NCBI RefSeq assembly: GCF_038066595.1
Contig: NZ_JBBUTH010000009.1
Span: forward strand, 310,001 to 374,000
Direction of reading: 5' to 3'
Length of the DNA: 64,000 bases
Source of the DNA: Pseudaquabacterium inlustre
GTDB lineage: Bacteria; Pseudomonadota; Gammaproteobacteria; Burkholderiales; Burkholderiaceae_C
Numbering within the stretch: the stretch's first letter is position 1; each line of letters starts with the position of its first letter. Under the pieces are notes generated by a model, which had not been told where the DNA came from, made no database searches, and saw only the letters and a list, made by a program, of their open reading frames with translations. Positions 34,513-43,698 of the stretch are shown here, piece after piece. The translations under genes were made by a program, and so were the position numbers.

Positions 34513-36866
34513 GGGGATCCTGGAAGCTCGAGCCGGAAGATCGCGCCTTCGCCCGGGCGGCTGTCGGCACGCACCGTGCCGCCCATGCGCTCCATGGCCT
34601 TGCGCACGATGGCCAGGCCGACGCCGGTGCCGGGGTAGTCCTCGGCGCGGTGCAGGCGCTGGAAGATCTCGAAGATGCGTGTGGCGAAGCGCATGTCGAA
34701 ACCGATGCCATTGTCGCGCACCCACAGTGTTACTCGACCGTCGGCCTGCGCGCTCCCCCCGAGCTCGATGGCCAGCGGCACACCGGGGCGGCCGAACTTC
34801 AGCGCGTTGTCCAGCAGGTTGCGCAGCGCCATCTGCAGGCCCTGGGCATCGGCCCGCGCCTGCAGGCTGGCAGGCACCGCCAAGGTGATGCGGGCCGTGC
34901 GCAGCGCCGGCGAATCGGGCAGCGCCTGCACCACGCCGTGCACCAGCGGCGCCAGCGGCAGGTCGGCCAGGGCCATGCCGCGCCGCTCGAGCCGCGAGAA
35001 CGCCAGCAGGTCGTCGATCAGCTGGCCCATGTGCTGGGTGGCGGTGCGGATGTGGGTGAGGAACTGCCGGCCCTCGGCGTCGAGCCGGGACGCGTGGTCA
35101 CGCAGCAGCAGCCGCCCGTAGCCGTCGATGCCGCGCAGCGGCGCCTTCAGGTCGTGCGAGACCGAGTAGGTGAAGGTCTCCAGCTCGCGGTTGACACGGC
35201 GCACGCTGGCCAGCGTGGCATCCAGCTCGGCATGCAGCCGGTCGATCTCGGTGAGGTCGATGAAGCACACCAGGGCCGTGCCGTCGGTGCTCTCGTCCAG
35301 CGCGGGCAGCGACATCGACAGCAGCAGGTTCAGCGGCCGGCCGTCGGGCAGGGTCTGGCGGCGCTGCCAGGTGTACAGGCGCTGCCCCTGCCACAGCGCC
35401 TGCAGCTCGCCGACGAAGTCGCCCGCGCCCTCCGGCGTGTCGAACACCGCTTCCAGCGTGCGCGGCTGTCCCTCGGCCAGCACCACGCCGCGCAGTTCGG
35501 CCGCCTTGCAGTTGACCTTCAGCACCCGCACCGCGCGCAGGCACTGGCGCAGAAACTCCGGGTGCTGCGCCAGGTGGGCGCCGAGGTCTTCCACGCCCTC
35601 CTCGCGCAGCGCGTTCAGCAGGCGGCGGGCATCGGTCCAGTCCTGCTCGTGGATGGCCACCGGCACCGCGTCGAAGATGCGACGGTAGCGCTGCTCGCTG
35701 GTCTGCAGCTGCGCGGTGCGCTCGGCCACGCGGACCTCGAGCTCGGCGGCCAGACGGCGCACCTCGTCCTCGGCATGGCGGCGGTCGGTGATGTCGATCA
35801 GGCTGCCGACCAGCTCGGCCTCGCCGGCGGGCACCTCGACGCGGCGGAACTCGTCGCGCAGCCAGCGCCAGCGCCCGTCGCGGTGGCGGAAGCGGTACTC
35901 CACGACCGCCGCGCCGGTGGCCAGCGTCAGGCTGTCCAGCGCGGCGGTGACGGCCGGCTGGTCCTCGGGGTGCACGCGGTCGAGCCAGAAGTCCGCATCG
36001 GCCAGAAAGTCCTGGGGCCGGTAGCCCAGCAAGGGCTCGATGTTGGCCGAATAGAAGGTGGCTGCGAAGTTGCCGCTGGAGCGTGCGCTGTAGATGACGG
36101 CCGGCGTCTGGTCGAGCAGGTAGGCCAGGCGCTGCTCGCTGGCGCGCAGCGCGTCGAGCAGCCGGCGACGCTCGGTGATGTCGCGGCTGATCACCAGCAC
36201 CGAGCCGACCTCGCCGGCCTGTCCGCCGTCCCCCGCCTCGGGCACCACCAGCGACTCCCAGGTGCGCAGGCCCTGCGGGCCGGGAAAGTCGAACTGCACC
36301 CGCTGCGCGCTGCCGCCGGCGAACACCTGCGCGAACAGGCGGTCCCAGGTCTCGACCACGGTGGCCGGCATGCCCAGCTCGGCATTGGTGCGGCCGAGGA
36401 AGGCACCCGGCGCCAGCCCTGCGGCCTGGCGCACGGCCGCGTTGACGTAGAGGTAGCGCGACTGCCGGTCGACCCGGGCCACCGTGTCGGGCAGGTTGTC
36501 GGCCAGCGTGCGCATCTGCGCCTCGCGCCGCGCCAGGGCCTGGCCTTGCGCATCGGCGGCGCGCAGCGCGGCGTCCAGCCACCACAGGCCCGCCGTCCAG
36601 GCCAGCCCCACCGGCAGCCACAGCAGCATGGGGTTCAACGCCGGCGCGCGCGTGGTCGCTGCGGCGGCCAGCACCGTGAGCAGCAGCAAGCCGGCGCCGG
36701 CCCAGCGCAGACGCTGTCGCACGCGCGACAGGCCGCAGGTATCAGCCGCCTCCGGTGATCGCACGACGCCCGCCACCGGACGAGGTGCCGCCAACTCCTC
36801 CACCTGCCTTGCCCCCTCACCTGCTTTTGGAGGGCACTCCCCACGGCCCGCACCGGACCGCGCCAC
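34509..36866 (-). CDS. Multi-PAS membrane sensor histidine kinase
   Basis: This protein is up to 785 residues long. Two membrane helices (~55-100) with a very short periplasmic turn are followed by two PAS domains (~110-240 and ~250-370), a long coiled coil, a third PAS-like domain (~395-530), HisKA (TYSVSHDLKAPLRGIDGYG) and HATPase_c (NLLDNALKF, DNGIGFD, GTGVGLAI). With almost no periplasmic part, it probably senses an intracellular or membrane cue. The GTG at 36866 is the longest start and has no clear ribosome site; a GTG near residue 49, just before the first helix, is an alternative. It is the first gene of the kinase/receiver/kinase unit. Confidence 0.88.
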   Translation of the reverse strand: MARSGAGRGECPPKAGEGARQVEELAAPRPVAGVVRSPEAADTCGLSRVRQRLRWAGAGLLLLTVLAAAATTRAPALNPMLLWLPVGLAWTAGLWWLDAALRAADAQGQALARREAQMRTLADNLPDTVARVDRQSRYLYVNAAVRQAAGLAPGAFLGRTNAELGMPATVVETWDRLFAQVFAGGSAQRVQFDFPGPQGLRTWESLVVPEAGDGGQAGEVGSVLVISRDITERRRLLDALRASEQRLAYLLDQTPAVIYSARSSGNFAATFYSANIEPLLGYRPQDFLADADFWLDRVHPEDQPAVTAALDSLTLATGAAVVEYRFRHRDGRWRWLRDEFRRVEVPAGEAELVGSLIDITDRRHAEDEVRRLAAELEVRVAERTAQLQTSEQRYRRIFDAVPVAIHEQDWTDARRLLNALREEGVEDLGAHLAQHPEFLRQCLRAVRVLKVNCKAAELRGVVLAEGQPRTLEAVFDTPEGAGDFVGELQALWQGQRLYTWQRRQTLPDGRPLNLLLSMSLPALDESTDGTALVCFIDLTEIDRLHAELDATLASVRRVNRELETFTYSVSHDLKAPLRGIDGYGRLLLRDHASRLDAEGRQFLTHIRTATQHMGQLIDDLLAFSRLERRGMALADLPLAPLVHGVVQALPDSPALRTARITLAVPASLQARADAQGLQMALRNLLDNALKFGRPGVPLAIELGGSAQADGRVTLWVRDNGIGFDMRFATRIFEIFQRLHRAEDYPGTGVGLAIVRKAMERMGGTVRADSRPGEGAIFRLELPGSP

Positions 36867-36926
36867 ACCCCCAGCCGCTGATGCTAAGCGACGGCGGACG
36901 CGGACGCCACCGGGTGGGTCCGTCGT

Positions 36927-37595
36927 TCAGGCGAAGGCGTAAGGGCCGCCGCGCTGCAGCGCGCGCTGGTAGGCCGGACGCGCATGGATGCGCTGCAGGA
37001 AGGCATGCAGGCGCGGGCGCGACGCGTCCAGCCCGGCGCGCTGGGCCGCGGCCTCCAGCGGAAAGCTCATCATGATGTCGGCGCCCGTGAGCTCATCGCC
37101 GGCGAACCAGGCGCTGCGGCCCAGTTCGGCCTCCATGAAATCGAGCTGGCGCTTCAGGTTGGGCCGCACCAGCGTGTCCATCACCTTGGCCGCGATGCCG
37201 CGCGCGATCGGCTTGACGAAGAAGGGCATGGGCGCGTTGGCCACGCGGTCGAAGATCAGCGTGAGCAGCAGCGGCGGCATGGCCGAGCCCTCGGCGAAGT
37301 GCAGCCAGTAGCGGTAGCGCAGCGCCTCGGCGCTGCCGGCGGCCGGCAGCAGGCGGCCCTGGCCATGGCGCTCGAGCAGGTACTCGACGATGGCGCCGGT
37401 CTCGGCCACCGTGGCGTCGCCGTCCTGGATCACCGGCGACTTGCCCAGCGGATGCACCTGCAGCAGCTCGGGCGGGGCCAGCATGGTCTGCGCATTGCGC
37501 TGGTGGTGCCGGATCTCGTAGGGCACGCCCAGCTCTTCAAGCAGCCAGAGCACGCGCTGCGAACGCGAGTTGTTCAGGTGGTGGACGACGATCAT
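36927..37595 (-). CDS. Glutathione S-transferase family protein
   Basis: This 222-residue cytosolic GST starts from the ATG at 37595 (MIVVHHLNNSRSQRVLWLLEELGVPYE). The N-terminal thioredoxin-like domain has the SRSQR active-site turn and GKSPVIQDGD followed by VAETGAIVEYLLERH, which bind glutathione. The C-terminal domain is all-helical (AWFAGDELTGADIMMSFPLEAA carries the N-capping box). It conjugates or reduces electrophiles with glutathione; the substrate is unknown. It sits between the kinase operon and the second subtilase on the same strand, with no sign of coupling. Confidence 0.9.
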   Translation of the reverse strand: MIVVHHLNNSRSQRVLWLLEELGVPYEIRHHQRNAQTMLAPPELLQVHPLGKSPVIQDGDATVAETGAIVEYLLERHGQGRLLPAAGSAEALRYRYWLHFAEGSAMPPLLLTLIFDRVANAPMPFFVKPIARGIAAKVMDTLVRPNLKRQLDFMEAELGRSAWFAGDELTGADIMMSFPLEAAAQRAGLDASRPRLHAFLQRIHARPAYQRALQRGGPYAFA

Positions 37596-37699
37596 CGGCG
37601 CGGGCCTGTGGCAGGCGGTGGGGATGGGGACGCGGATTGTGCCCACCGCCCGCCGCCCGCTGCCCGCGTCGGGTCATCGGCGCGCCGGCGCGCGCGGCG

Positions 37700-39481
37700 T
37701 CACTGGCTGAGCTGCAGCGTGTAGCTGGCCGCCGTGGCGCCGCTGCCATAGCGCACGCCCACCAGGTAGGTGGCGGTGGCCGTGCCGTTGTTGCTGTAGA
37801 CCACGCTGTCCACCGCACCCAGGCCGCTGTTGCTGCTGCTGACCAGGGCGCTGCCGGCGCTGTTGTAGAGCACCAGGTTGTGGTTGGCGGTGGCGGCCGG
37901 CGTCAGGCGCGCGGTGAGCGTCTTGCCCACCGGCAGCGTGACGCGGTACAGATCCAGGTCGCTGCTGGCGCTGAGGCTGCCGCTGACCACGGCCACGGCG
38001 GCCGACACGGCCTGTGCCGCGGCCACGGTGCCGTTGGGCTCCACCTCGGCCACTGCAGCGACGGCGGGCACCGTGGCGGCGCCCGCCGCGGTGACGGCCA
38101 GCGTGGCGTCCAGCAGGCCGGTGCCGCAGCCCGAGCAGCTGGCCGGGAAGCTGCGCACGCTGCTGCGCAGCAGGCTCTCGGTCTGCTCCACGGTGAGCGC
38201 CGGGTTGCGCGCGATCATCAGCGCGGCCACGCCGGCCACGTGCGGCGTGGCCATCGAGGTGCCCTGGTACCAGGCATAGCTGTCGGCGCCCGGCGCACCG
38301 GTGCCGGTGTTCAGCGTGGACAGGATGCCGTTGGTGGCGGCCGAGCGCATGTCGCCGCCCGGCGCCGCCACATCGACGTTGGCGCCGTAGTTGCTGTAGT
38401 AGGCCCGGCCGCCGCTGCGGTTGGCCGCGGCCACCGTGGTCACGCCGTGGCAGTTGGCCGGCGTGGCGCTCAGGGCGCTGCCGGCCGAGTTGCCGGCGGC
38501 CACCACCACCACGGCGCCCTTGGCGCGCGCACCGTTGATGGCGTTCTGCATCGTGGTGCCGCAGCTGCCGCTGCCGCCCAGCGACAAATTGATCACCCGC
38601 GCCGGCGTGGTGTTGGACGGCACGCCGTTGACCGTGCCACCGGCCGCCCACAGCAGCCCGTCGGCGATGTCGGAGGTGTAGCCGCCGCACTTGCCCAGCA
38701 CGCGCACCGGCAGCACCTTGGCACCGAAGGCCACGCCAGCCACACCGGTGGCGTTGTTGGTCAGCGCGGCGATGGTGCCGGCCACGTGGGTGCCGTGCCA
38801 GCTGCTGGCCTGCGCGCTGGTGCCGGTGCCGCACTCGCCGGCCGCCACGCCGTCGCCCGGATCCAGCGCGCTGGCATCGCGGCCATCGCCATCGTTGCCC
38901 ACGGCCGTGGTGCTGACGAAGTCGTAGCCGGCCAGGATGTTGGTGGCCAGGTCGGCATGTGGCCGGTAGCCGGTATCTACCACCGCCACCACCACGCCGC
39001 TGCCGGTGCTGGTGCTCCAGGCCGTGGGCAGGTTCAGCCCGGCGGTGGCCTCGCTGTAGTGCCACTGGCTCAGGTAGCTGGGATCGTTGGGCACCAGCTG
39101 GATCTGCATGCGCAGGTCGGGTTCGGCGTACTCGACATTGCTGTCGCGGCGCATGATCTCCTGGGCCAGCGCGCGCACGGTGTCGGTGCTCAGGCTGCGG
39201 TCCAGCGCCATCACATGCGCCGCCAGGCCGTTGCTGCGCAGCCGCGTCATCTGCGCGCCGGCGCTGTTGACCACTGCGTGCGCGCTGCTCATGGTGCTGA
39301 GGCTGGGCGTGCTGGCGGCCGCGCTGCCGTTGCGGTACTTGATGATCATGCGGTCGGTGGCCGCGGCGGCGTCGGCGCGGCCGCTGCCGTCGAGCGCCGC
39401 CGACGCGGCCTGCGCCAGCGGCGCCATCAGCAACAGGGCCAGGGTGCCGGCGGCCAGGGTCGGACGGATGTGACGGTGCAT
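37700..39481 (-). CDS. Secreted S8 subtilisin-like protease with PPC domain
   Basis: This 593-residue preproprotein starts from the ATG at 39481, with GAGGGA 7 nt upstream. It has a signal peptide (~1-25, ending LAQAASA), an I9-type propeptide (~42-125), a catalytic domain (~140-465) with Asp169 (VAVVDTGYRPHADL), His229 (WHGTHVAG), oxyanion Asn331 (AAGN) and Ser409 (GTSMATPHVAG), then a pre-peptidase C-terminal (PPC) domain at ~478-592 (EVEPNGT; SDLDLYRVTLPVG). Several cysteines (for example CSGCG near 449) suggest extracellular disulfides. The layout is the standard one for extracellular subtilases whose PPC domain is removed during maturation. It is unlike the repeat-tailed subtilase at 4179-6416. 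Confidence 0.94.
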   Translation of the reverse strand: MHRHIRPTLAAGTLALLLMAPLAQAASAALDGSGRADAAAATDRMIIKYRNGSAAASTPSLSTMSSAHAVVNSAGAQMTRLRSNGLAAHVMALDRSLSTDTVRALAQEIMRRDSNVEYAEPDLRMQIQLVPNDPSYLSQWHYSEATAGLNLPTAWSTSTGSGVVVAVVDTGYRPHADLATNILAGYDFVSTTAVGNDGDGRDASALDPGDGVAAGECGTGTSAQASSWHGTHVAGTIAALTNNATGVAGVAFGAKVLPVRVLGKCGGYTSDIADGLLWAAGGTVNGVPSNTTPARVINLSLGGSGSCGTTMQNAINGARAKGAVVVVAAGNSAGSALSATPANCHGVTTVAAANRSGGRAYYSNYGANVDVAAPGGDMRSAATNGILSTLNTGTGAPGADSYAWYQGTSMATPHVAGVAALMIARNPALTVEQTESLLRSSVRSFPASCSGCGTGLLDATLAVTAAGAATVPAVAAVAEVEPNGTVAAAQAVSAAVAVVSGSLSASSDLDLYRVTLPVGKTLTARLTPAATANHNLVLYNSAGSALVSSSNSGLGAVDSVVYSNNGTATATYLVGVRYGSGATAASYTLQLSQ

Positions 39482-39656
39482 GGTGGTGTCCCTCGTGCAG
39501 TGTGTGGTGCGGCCCGGTGCGCCGCAGCGCCACCTGGCCAGGGCGGCGTGAAGCGGCCGCGTCCAAATTATTCGGCGCCGTGAAGTGCCGCAGGAGGGGG
39601 CCGGATCGGGTTTTACCTTTACAGACCCGTGCTTTACATCGCTTGACGTTGGGCGT

Positions 39657-40613
39657 TCAGCCGCGCCACAGCGCCACGGCCAGGGCCGCCGGCAGGCCCA
39701 GGCACAGTGCCACATTGGCCGCCATGGCGGGCAGCAGCGCCGGCAGGTCGTCGGCATGGCGCACGGCCTGGGTGGCCACCCAGGCGGCCGGCAGCAGGGC
39801 CGGCATCAGCCACAGCGCCGCCGTGGGCAGGCTGCCCACACCGACGCCAGCGGCCAGCACGGCAAAGCAGCCACCCAGCAGCCCTGCGAACAGCCGGGCC
39901 GCACGCGGCCGGCCCCACAGCAGCGGCAGATGACGGCGGCCGGCGGCGCGGTCGGCCGCCACGTCGGGAAACTGGTTCAGGAGCAGCAGGCCACTGGCCA
40001 GCAGGCCCGGCACCAGCGATGCCACCCAGGCGGTGGCGCTGTGCCGGCCGGTGAGCGCCAGCTGGGTGCCCAGCACCATCAACGGCCCCAGGCCCAGCCC
40101 CGGCGCCAGCAGGCACAGCAGCGGGCGGCGGGTGATCCATGGCGTGTAGGCCAGCACCAGCGCCAGGCCGGCCAGGCCCACCGGCACCAGCGGCAGCAGC
40201 GCCAGGCCCTTTTGAACCAGCAGCAGCACGCCCACCGCCGCGGTGAGGGCCAGCAGCAGCAGGCCCAGCGCCAGCGCCGCGGGCCGCGCGTCCGGCCGGG
40301 CCTGCAGTGCGCCGCTGCCGCCCGAGAATGGCGTGCGCCGGGTGCGTTCATCCAGGCCCGTGACCGCGTCGTGCCACTCGTTGAGCACGTTCACGCCGGC
40401 GTGCGCCGCCACCGCACCGCCGAGCACCAGCGCCAGGGTGGCCGCATCGATCACCGCACCGGGCAGGCGCGAGGCACTGGCCAGGCCAACGCTCACGCAG
40501 GCGGGCGTGAGCAGCAGGAACGGCGGGCGCAGGGTGCGCCACAGCGTGGCAGGCAGCGAGGGTGGCGTGGCGGCCGGCGGCAGGCCGGCGGGGAACAGCG
40601 GGGCCGTGCTCAT
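39657..40613 (-). CDS. UbiA/MenA-type prenyltransferase
   Basis: This 318-residue polytopic membrane protein (eight to nine helices) has both UbiA-family Asp-rich motifs. The first is NVLNEWHDAVTGLDE (N-x3-D-x5-D pattern) and the second is NQFPDVAADRAAGRR (D-x3-D). These bind the Mg2+-diphosphate of a prenyl donor, so the enzyme transfers a prenyl chain to an aromatic acceptor. The sequence looks closest to the MenA/DHNA-type subgroup, but no menaquinone genes are nearby and most Burkholderiales use ubiquinone. The acceptor is therefore uncertain. It ends 31 bp from urtE on the same strand and is not obviously part of the urt operon. Confidence 0.85.
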   Translation of the reverse strand: MSTAPLFPAGLPPAATPPSLPATLWRTLRPPFLLLTPACVSVGLASASRLPGAVIDAATLALVLGGAVAAHAGVNVLNEWHDAVTGLDERTRRTPFSGGSGALQARPDARPAALALGLLLLALTAAVGVLLLVQKGLALLPLVPVGLAGLALVLAYTPWITRRPLLCLLAPGLGLGPLMVLGTQLALTGRHSATAWVASLVPGLLASGLLLLNQFPDVAADRAAGRRHLPLLWGRPRAARLFAGLLGGCFAVLAAGVGVGSLPTAALWLMPALLPAAWVATQAVRHADDLPALLPAMAANVALCLGLPAALAVALWRG

Positions 40614-40644
40614 ACCGGCCAGCGTATCACCGCGGCCGGTGGGG

Positions 40645-41337
40645 TCAGATGGCCACGCGTTCGCGCACGCCGTCGCGTTCCATGTCGGCGCCGCGGCCGC
40701 GGGCGATGATCTCGCCGCGCTCCATCACGATGTACTGGTCGGCCAGTTCGGCGGCAAAGTCGTAGTACTGCTCGACCAGCACGATGGCCATGGTCTTGCG
40801 ATCGGCCAGCATGCGGATGACGCGGCCGATGTCCTTGATGATGCTGGGCTGGATGCCTTCGGTGGGCTCATCCAGCATCAGCAGCTTGGGGCCAAAGGCC
40901 AGCGCGCGGGCAATGGCCAGCTGCTGTTGCTGGCCACCCGACAGGTCGCCGCCGCGGCGGTGCAGGAACTGCTTGAGGATGGGGAACAGCTCGAACAGTT
41001 CGGCCGGGATGGGGGTGCCACCGGGCTTGGTGGCCAGGCCCATGCGCAGGTTCTCTTCCACCGTGAGGCGGCCGAAGATCTCGCGGCCTTGCGGCACGTA
41101 GCCGATGCCTTGCCTGACCCTTTGATACGGCGTGGCCTTGGTGATGTCCTGCCCATCCAGCTGCACCGTGCCGGTCTTCACCGGTACCACGCCCATCAGG
41201 CTTTTCAGCAGCGTGGTCTTGCCCACCCCGTTGCGGCCCAGCACCACGGTCACTTCACCCAGCTTGGCCTCGAAGCCCACATTGCGCAGGATGTGACTGC
41301 CGCCGTAGTACTGGTTGATGCCTTCGACTTTCAGCAT
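40645..41337 (-). CDS. urtE: Urea ABC transporter ATP-binding subunit UrtE
   Basis: This 230-residue ABC ATPase of the LivF/UrtE subfamily has Walker A GRNGVGKTT (~35), signature LSGGQQQQLAIARAL, Walker B LLMLDEPTEGIQPS and an H-loop replaced by VEQYYDF, as is usual in this subfamily. The GIGYVPQGREIFGRLTVEENL stretch and LLMLDEPTEGIQPSII are typical of UrtE. With UrtD it powers urea uptake. It is the last gene of the urt cluster, but unlike the other tightly packed members it is separated from urtD by 333 bp holding two inverted stem-loop repeats. Confidence 0.95.
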   Translation of the reverse strand: MLKVEGINQYYGGSHILRNVGFEAKLGEVTVVLGRNGVGKTTLLKSLMGVVPVKTGTVQLDGQDITKATPYQRVRQGIGYVPQGREIFGRLTVEENLRMGLATKPGGTPIPAELFELFPILKQFLHRRGGDLSGGQQQQLAIARALAFGPKLLMLDEPTEGIQPSIIKDIGRVIRMLADRKTMAIVLVEQYYDFAAELADQYIVMERGEIIARGRGADMERDGVRERVAI

Positions 41338-41387
41338 GGCTTGCCTTCTCTCTTTGCGTGCTTCGTCCGCGCGAGGTCGATGCCGGC

Positions 41388-41457
41388 GGGTACCCGCCTG
41401 ACTCCGTGTCCCCCGGGCCTGCGGCCCTCCTCCTTTACCTGCGTCAGGCGGGCACCC
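41388..41457 (+). repeat. Stem-loop repeat R1, copy A
   Basis: The left arm GGGTACCCGCCTGAC (41388-41402) pairs with the right arm GTCAGGCGGGCACCC (41443-41457), 14 of 15 positions. The 40-nt core between them begins TCCGTGTCCCCC, contains the inner hairpin GGGCC-TGC-GGCCC, and ends TCCTCCTTTACCTGC. A conserved ~35-nt tail follows. Copy B lies opposite it in inverted orientation, so 41388-41605 forms one imperfect ~218-bp palindrome. Confidence 0.85.
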
Positions 41458-41535
41458 ACCGTCATCGCCCCAGCACCACCTTGGCATGCGAAGAAAGACC
41501 TCCGCACGCCAGCAGTGCTTCGGGACAAGGACAGT

Positions 41536-41605
41536 GGGTGCCTGGTTCCCGCAAGTAAAGGAGGAGGCCCGAAGGGCCGGGGGACATGGAGGGAACCGGG
41601 TACCC
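41536..41605 (-). repeat. Stem-loop repeat R1, copy B (inverted)
   Basis: On the plus strand GGGTGCCTGGTTCCC (41536-41550) pairs with GGGAACCGGGTACCC (41591-41605), all 15 positions if two G-U pairs are allowed. The 40-nt core (41551-41590) is the reverse complement of copy A's core with four changes. The inner hairpin is GGCCC-TTC-GGGCC on the minus strand: both sides of the stem differ from copy A yet still pair. Confidence 0.85.
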
Positions 41606-41670
41606 GCTGGCCTTGGCCACGCGCGGTAACCGAATGCAGGCGCGCAGGTAGTCGCGAGAAGAGAAAGCAC

Positions 41671-42561
41671 TCAACGCCCAAGGTAAACCTCAACCACCTT
41701 CTCGTTGGCTTGCACCTCGGAGAGCAAGCCCTCCGCCAGCACCGAACCTTCGTGCAGCACCGTCACCTTCTTGCGGCCCTCGGTGAGCTGGTCCACGAAC
41801 TTCATGTCGTGCTCCACCACCACCAGCGAGTGCTTGCCTTCCAACGACAGGAACAGCTCCGCCGTGCGCTCGGTTTCCTCGTCGGTCATGCCGGCCACCG
41901 GCTCGTCCAGCAGCAGCAGCGCCGGGTCCTGCATCAGCAGCATGCCGATCTCCAGCCACTGCTTCTGGCCATGGCTCAGCAGGCCGGCCTGGCGCTGGGC
42001 CTCGGGCTTCAGGTGGATGGTGGTCAGCACCTCGCCGATGCGGTCCAACTGCGGGCCGCTCAGGCGCGAGAACAGCGAGGCCTTCACGCGCCGGTCGCCC
42101 GACAGCGCCAGCTCGAGGTTCTCGAACACCGAGAGCTCCTCGTACACCGTGGGCTTCTGGAACTTGCGGCCAATGCCCACCTGCGCGATCTCGGGCTCGG
42201 TCAGGCGCAGCAGGTCGATGGTGCTGCCGAAGAAGGCCTTGCCGCTGTCGGGCCGGGTCTTGCCAGTGATGCAGTCCATCATCGTCGTCTTGCCCGCGCC
42301 GTTGGGGCCGATGATGCAGCGCAGTTCGCCCACATTGACCGTCAGGCTCAACTTGTTCAGCGCGCGAAAGCCGTCGAAGCTGACCGTGATGTCGTCCAGG
42401 TACAGCGCCACGCCATGCGCGAAATCAGGCTGGCCGATGCGCGCGATGCGGCCGTAGCTGGCGCTGCGCCCGCCGCTTTCGGTGCGGCCGGCGCTGGCCG
42501 CCTTCTTCGCCTCGTAGGCCTCGCGCCGCTTGGCGCCCTCTTCCATCAGGTCCGGGGTCAT
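41671..42561 (-). CDS. urtD: Urea ABC transporter ATP-binding subunit UrtD
   Basis: This 296-residue ABC ATPase of the LivG/UrtD subfamily has Walker A GPNGAGKTT (~83), GIGRKFQKPTVYEELSVFENL, signature LSHGQKQWLEIGMLL, Walker B LLLLDEPVAGMTDEE and H-loop VVVEHDMKFV. A ~45-residue N-terminal extension (Lys/Ala/Ser-rich) before the ABC core is longer than in most members. The start ATG at 42561 overlaps the urtC stop by 4 bp (ATGA). Together with UrtE it forms the ATPase pair of the urea importer. The gene is followed by a 333-bp repeat-containing gap before urtE. Confidence 0.95.
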   Translation of the reverse strand: MTPDLMEEGAKRREAYEAKKAASAGRTESGGRSASYGRIARIGQPDFAHGVALYLDDITVSFDGFRALNKLSLTVNVGELRCIIGPNGAGKTTMMDCITGKTRPDSGKAFFGSTIDLLRLTEPEIAQVGIGRKFQKPTVYEELSVFENLELALSGDRRVKASLFSRLSGPQLDRIGEVLTTIHLKPEAQRQAGLLSHGQKQWLEIGMLLMQDPALLLLDEPVAGMTDEETERTAELFLSLEGKHSLVVVEHDMKFVDQLTEGRKKVTVLHEGSVLAEGLLSEVQANEKVVEVYLGR

Positions 42562-43694
42562 TGCTTCTTCTCCGCGACCTTCTTGAACAGGCCCACGATG
42601 CCGTTCGGCAACCACAGCGTCACCGCGATGAACAGCGCACCCAGGAAGTACAGCCAGTACTCCGGAAAGGCCACCGTGAACCAGCTCTTGGCGCCGTTGA
42701 CGAAGAACGCGCCGATGATCGGCCCGATCAGCGTGGCGCGGCCGCCCACCGCTGTCCAGATCGCGATCTCGATCGAGGCCGCCGGGCTCATCTCGCCGGG
42801 GTTGATGATGCCCACCTGCGGCACGTACAGCGCGCCGGCGATGGCGCACATCACGGCGCTGAGCGTCCAGATGCTGAGCTTGTAGGCCAGCGGGTTGTAG
42901 CCGGTGAACATCACGCGGCTCTCGGCATCGCGGATGGCCTGCAGCACGCGGCCGTACTTGCTGTTCACGATGGCGCGGGCCATCAGGTAGAAGCCCACCA
43001 GCGTGACGCCGGTCAGCGCGAACAGGAACACCCGCATCTGCGCCGTGGCAATCGGCACGCCCAGGATGCGCTTGAAGTCGGTGAAGCCGTTGTTGCCGCC
43101 GAAGCCGGTCTCGTTGCGGAAGAACAGCAGCATGGCCGCGAAAGTCATGGCCTGCGTGATGATGCTGAAGTACACGCCCTTGATGCGCGAGCGGAACGCG
43201 AACCAGCCGAACACGAAGGCCAGCAGGCCGGGCACCAGCACCACCAGCAGCATCTGCGCGGCAAAGCTGTCGCTCACCGCCCACTGCCACGGAAAGGTCT
43301 TCCAGTTCAGGAACACCATGAAGTCGGGCATGTCGGACTTGTACTGCCCGTCGCGGCCGATCTGGCGCATCAGGTACATGCCCATGCCGTAGCCGCCGAG
43401 CGCGAAGAACAGGCCGTGGCCCAGGCTCAGGATGCCGGTGTAGCCCCAGATCAGGTCCATGGCCAGCGCGCAGATGGCGTAGCACAGGATCTTGCCGGCC
43501 AGGCTGACCGCGTAGTCGCTGACATGCAGCGCACTGCCCTCGGGCACCATCAGGTTCAGCATCGGCACCAGCACCGCGAACAGCGCCACGGCGGCGGCCA
43601 CCACGGTCCAGCCGCGCAGGCCCAGCAGCAGGCCGCGCTTTTGCACCAGGCCGACCTGCGCCACGTTGGGAGAAGTCATCGTCGTCGTGTTCAT
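42558..43694 (-). CDS. urtC: Urea ABC transporter permease UrtC
   Basis: This 378-residue LivM-type permease has about ten hydrophobic segments and the family motif DLIWGYTGILSLGHGLFFALGGY. It starts from the ATG at 43694, with GGAGG (complement 43703-43707) 9 nt upstream, overlapping the 3' end of urtB; a GTG at 43712 would add six residues. The NGFTDF and ESRVMFTGYNPLAYK segments are typical of UrtC. It forms the urea channel with UrtB. It overlaps urtD by 4 bp, so urtB-urtC-urtD are coupled. Confidence 0.95.
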   Translation of the reverse strand: MNTTTMTSPNVAQVGLVQKRGLLLGLRGWTVVAAAVALFAVLVPMLNLMVPEGSALHVSDYAVSLAGKILCYAICALAMDLIWGYTGILSLGHGLFFALGGYGMGMYLMRQIGRDGQYKSDMPDFMVFLNWKTFPWQWAVSDSFAAQMLLVVLVPGLLAFVFGWFAFRSRIKGVYFSIITQAMTFAAMLLFFRNETGFGGNNGFTDFKRILGVPIATAQMRVFLFALTGVTLVGFYLMARAIVNSKYGRVLQAIRDAESRVMFTGYNPLAYKLSIWTLSAVMCAIAGALYVPQVGIINPGEMSPAASIEIAIWTAVGGRATLIGPIIGAFFVNGAKSWFTVAFPEYWLYFLGALFIAVTLWLPNGIVGLFKKVAEKKQ

Positions 43695-43698
43695 GGGG

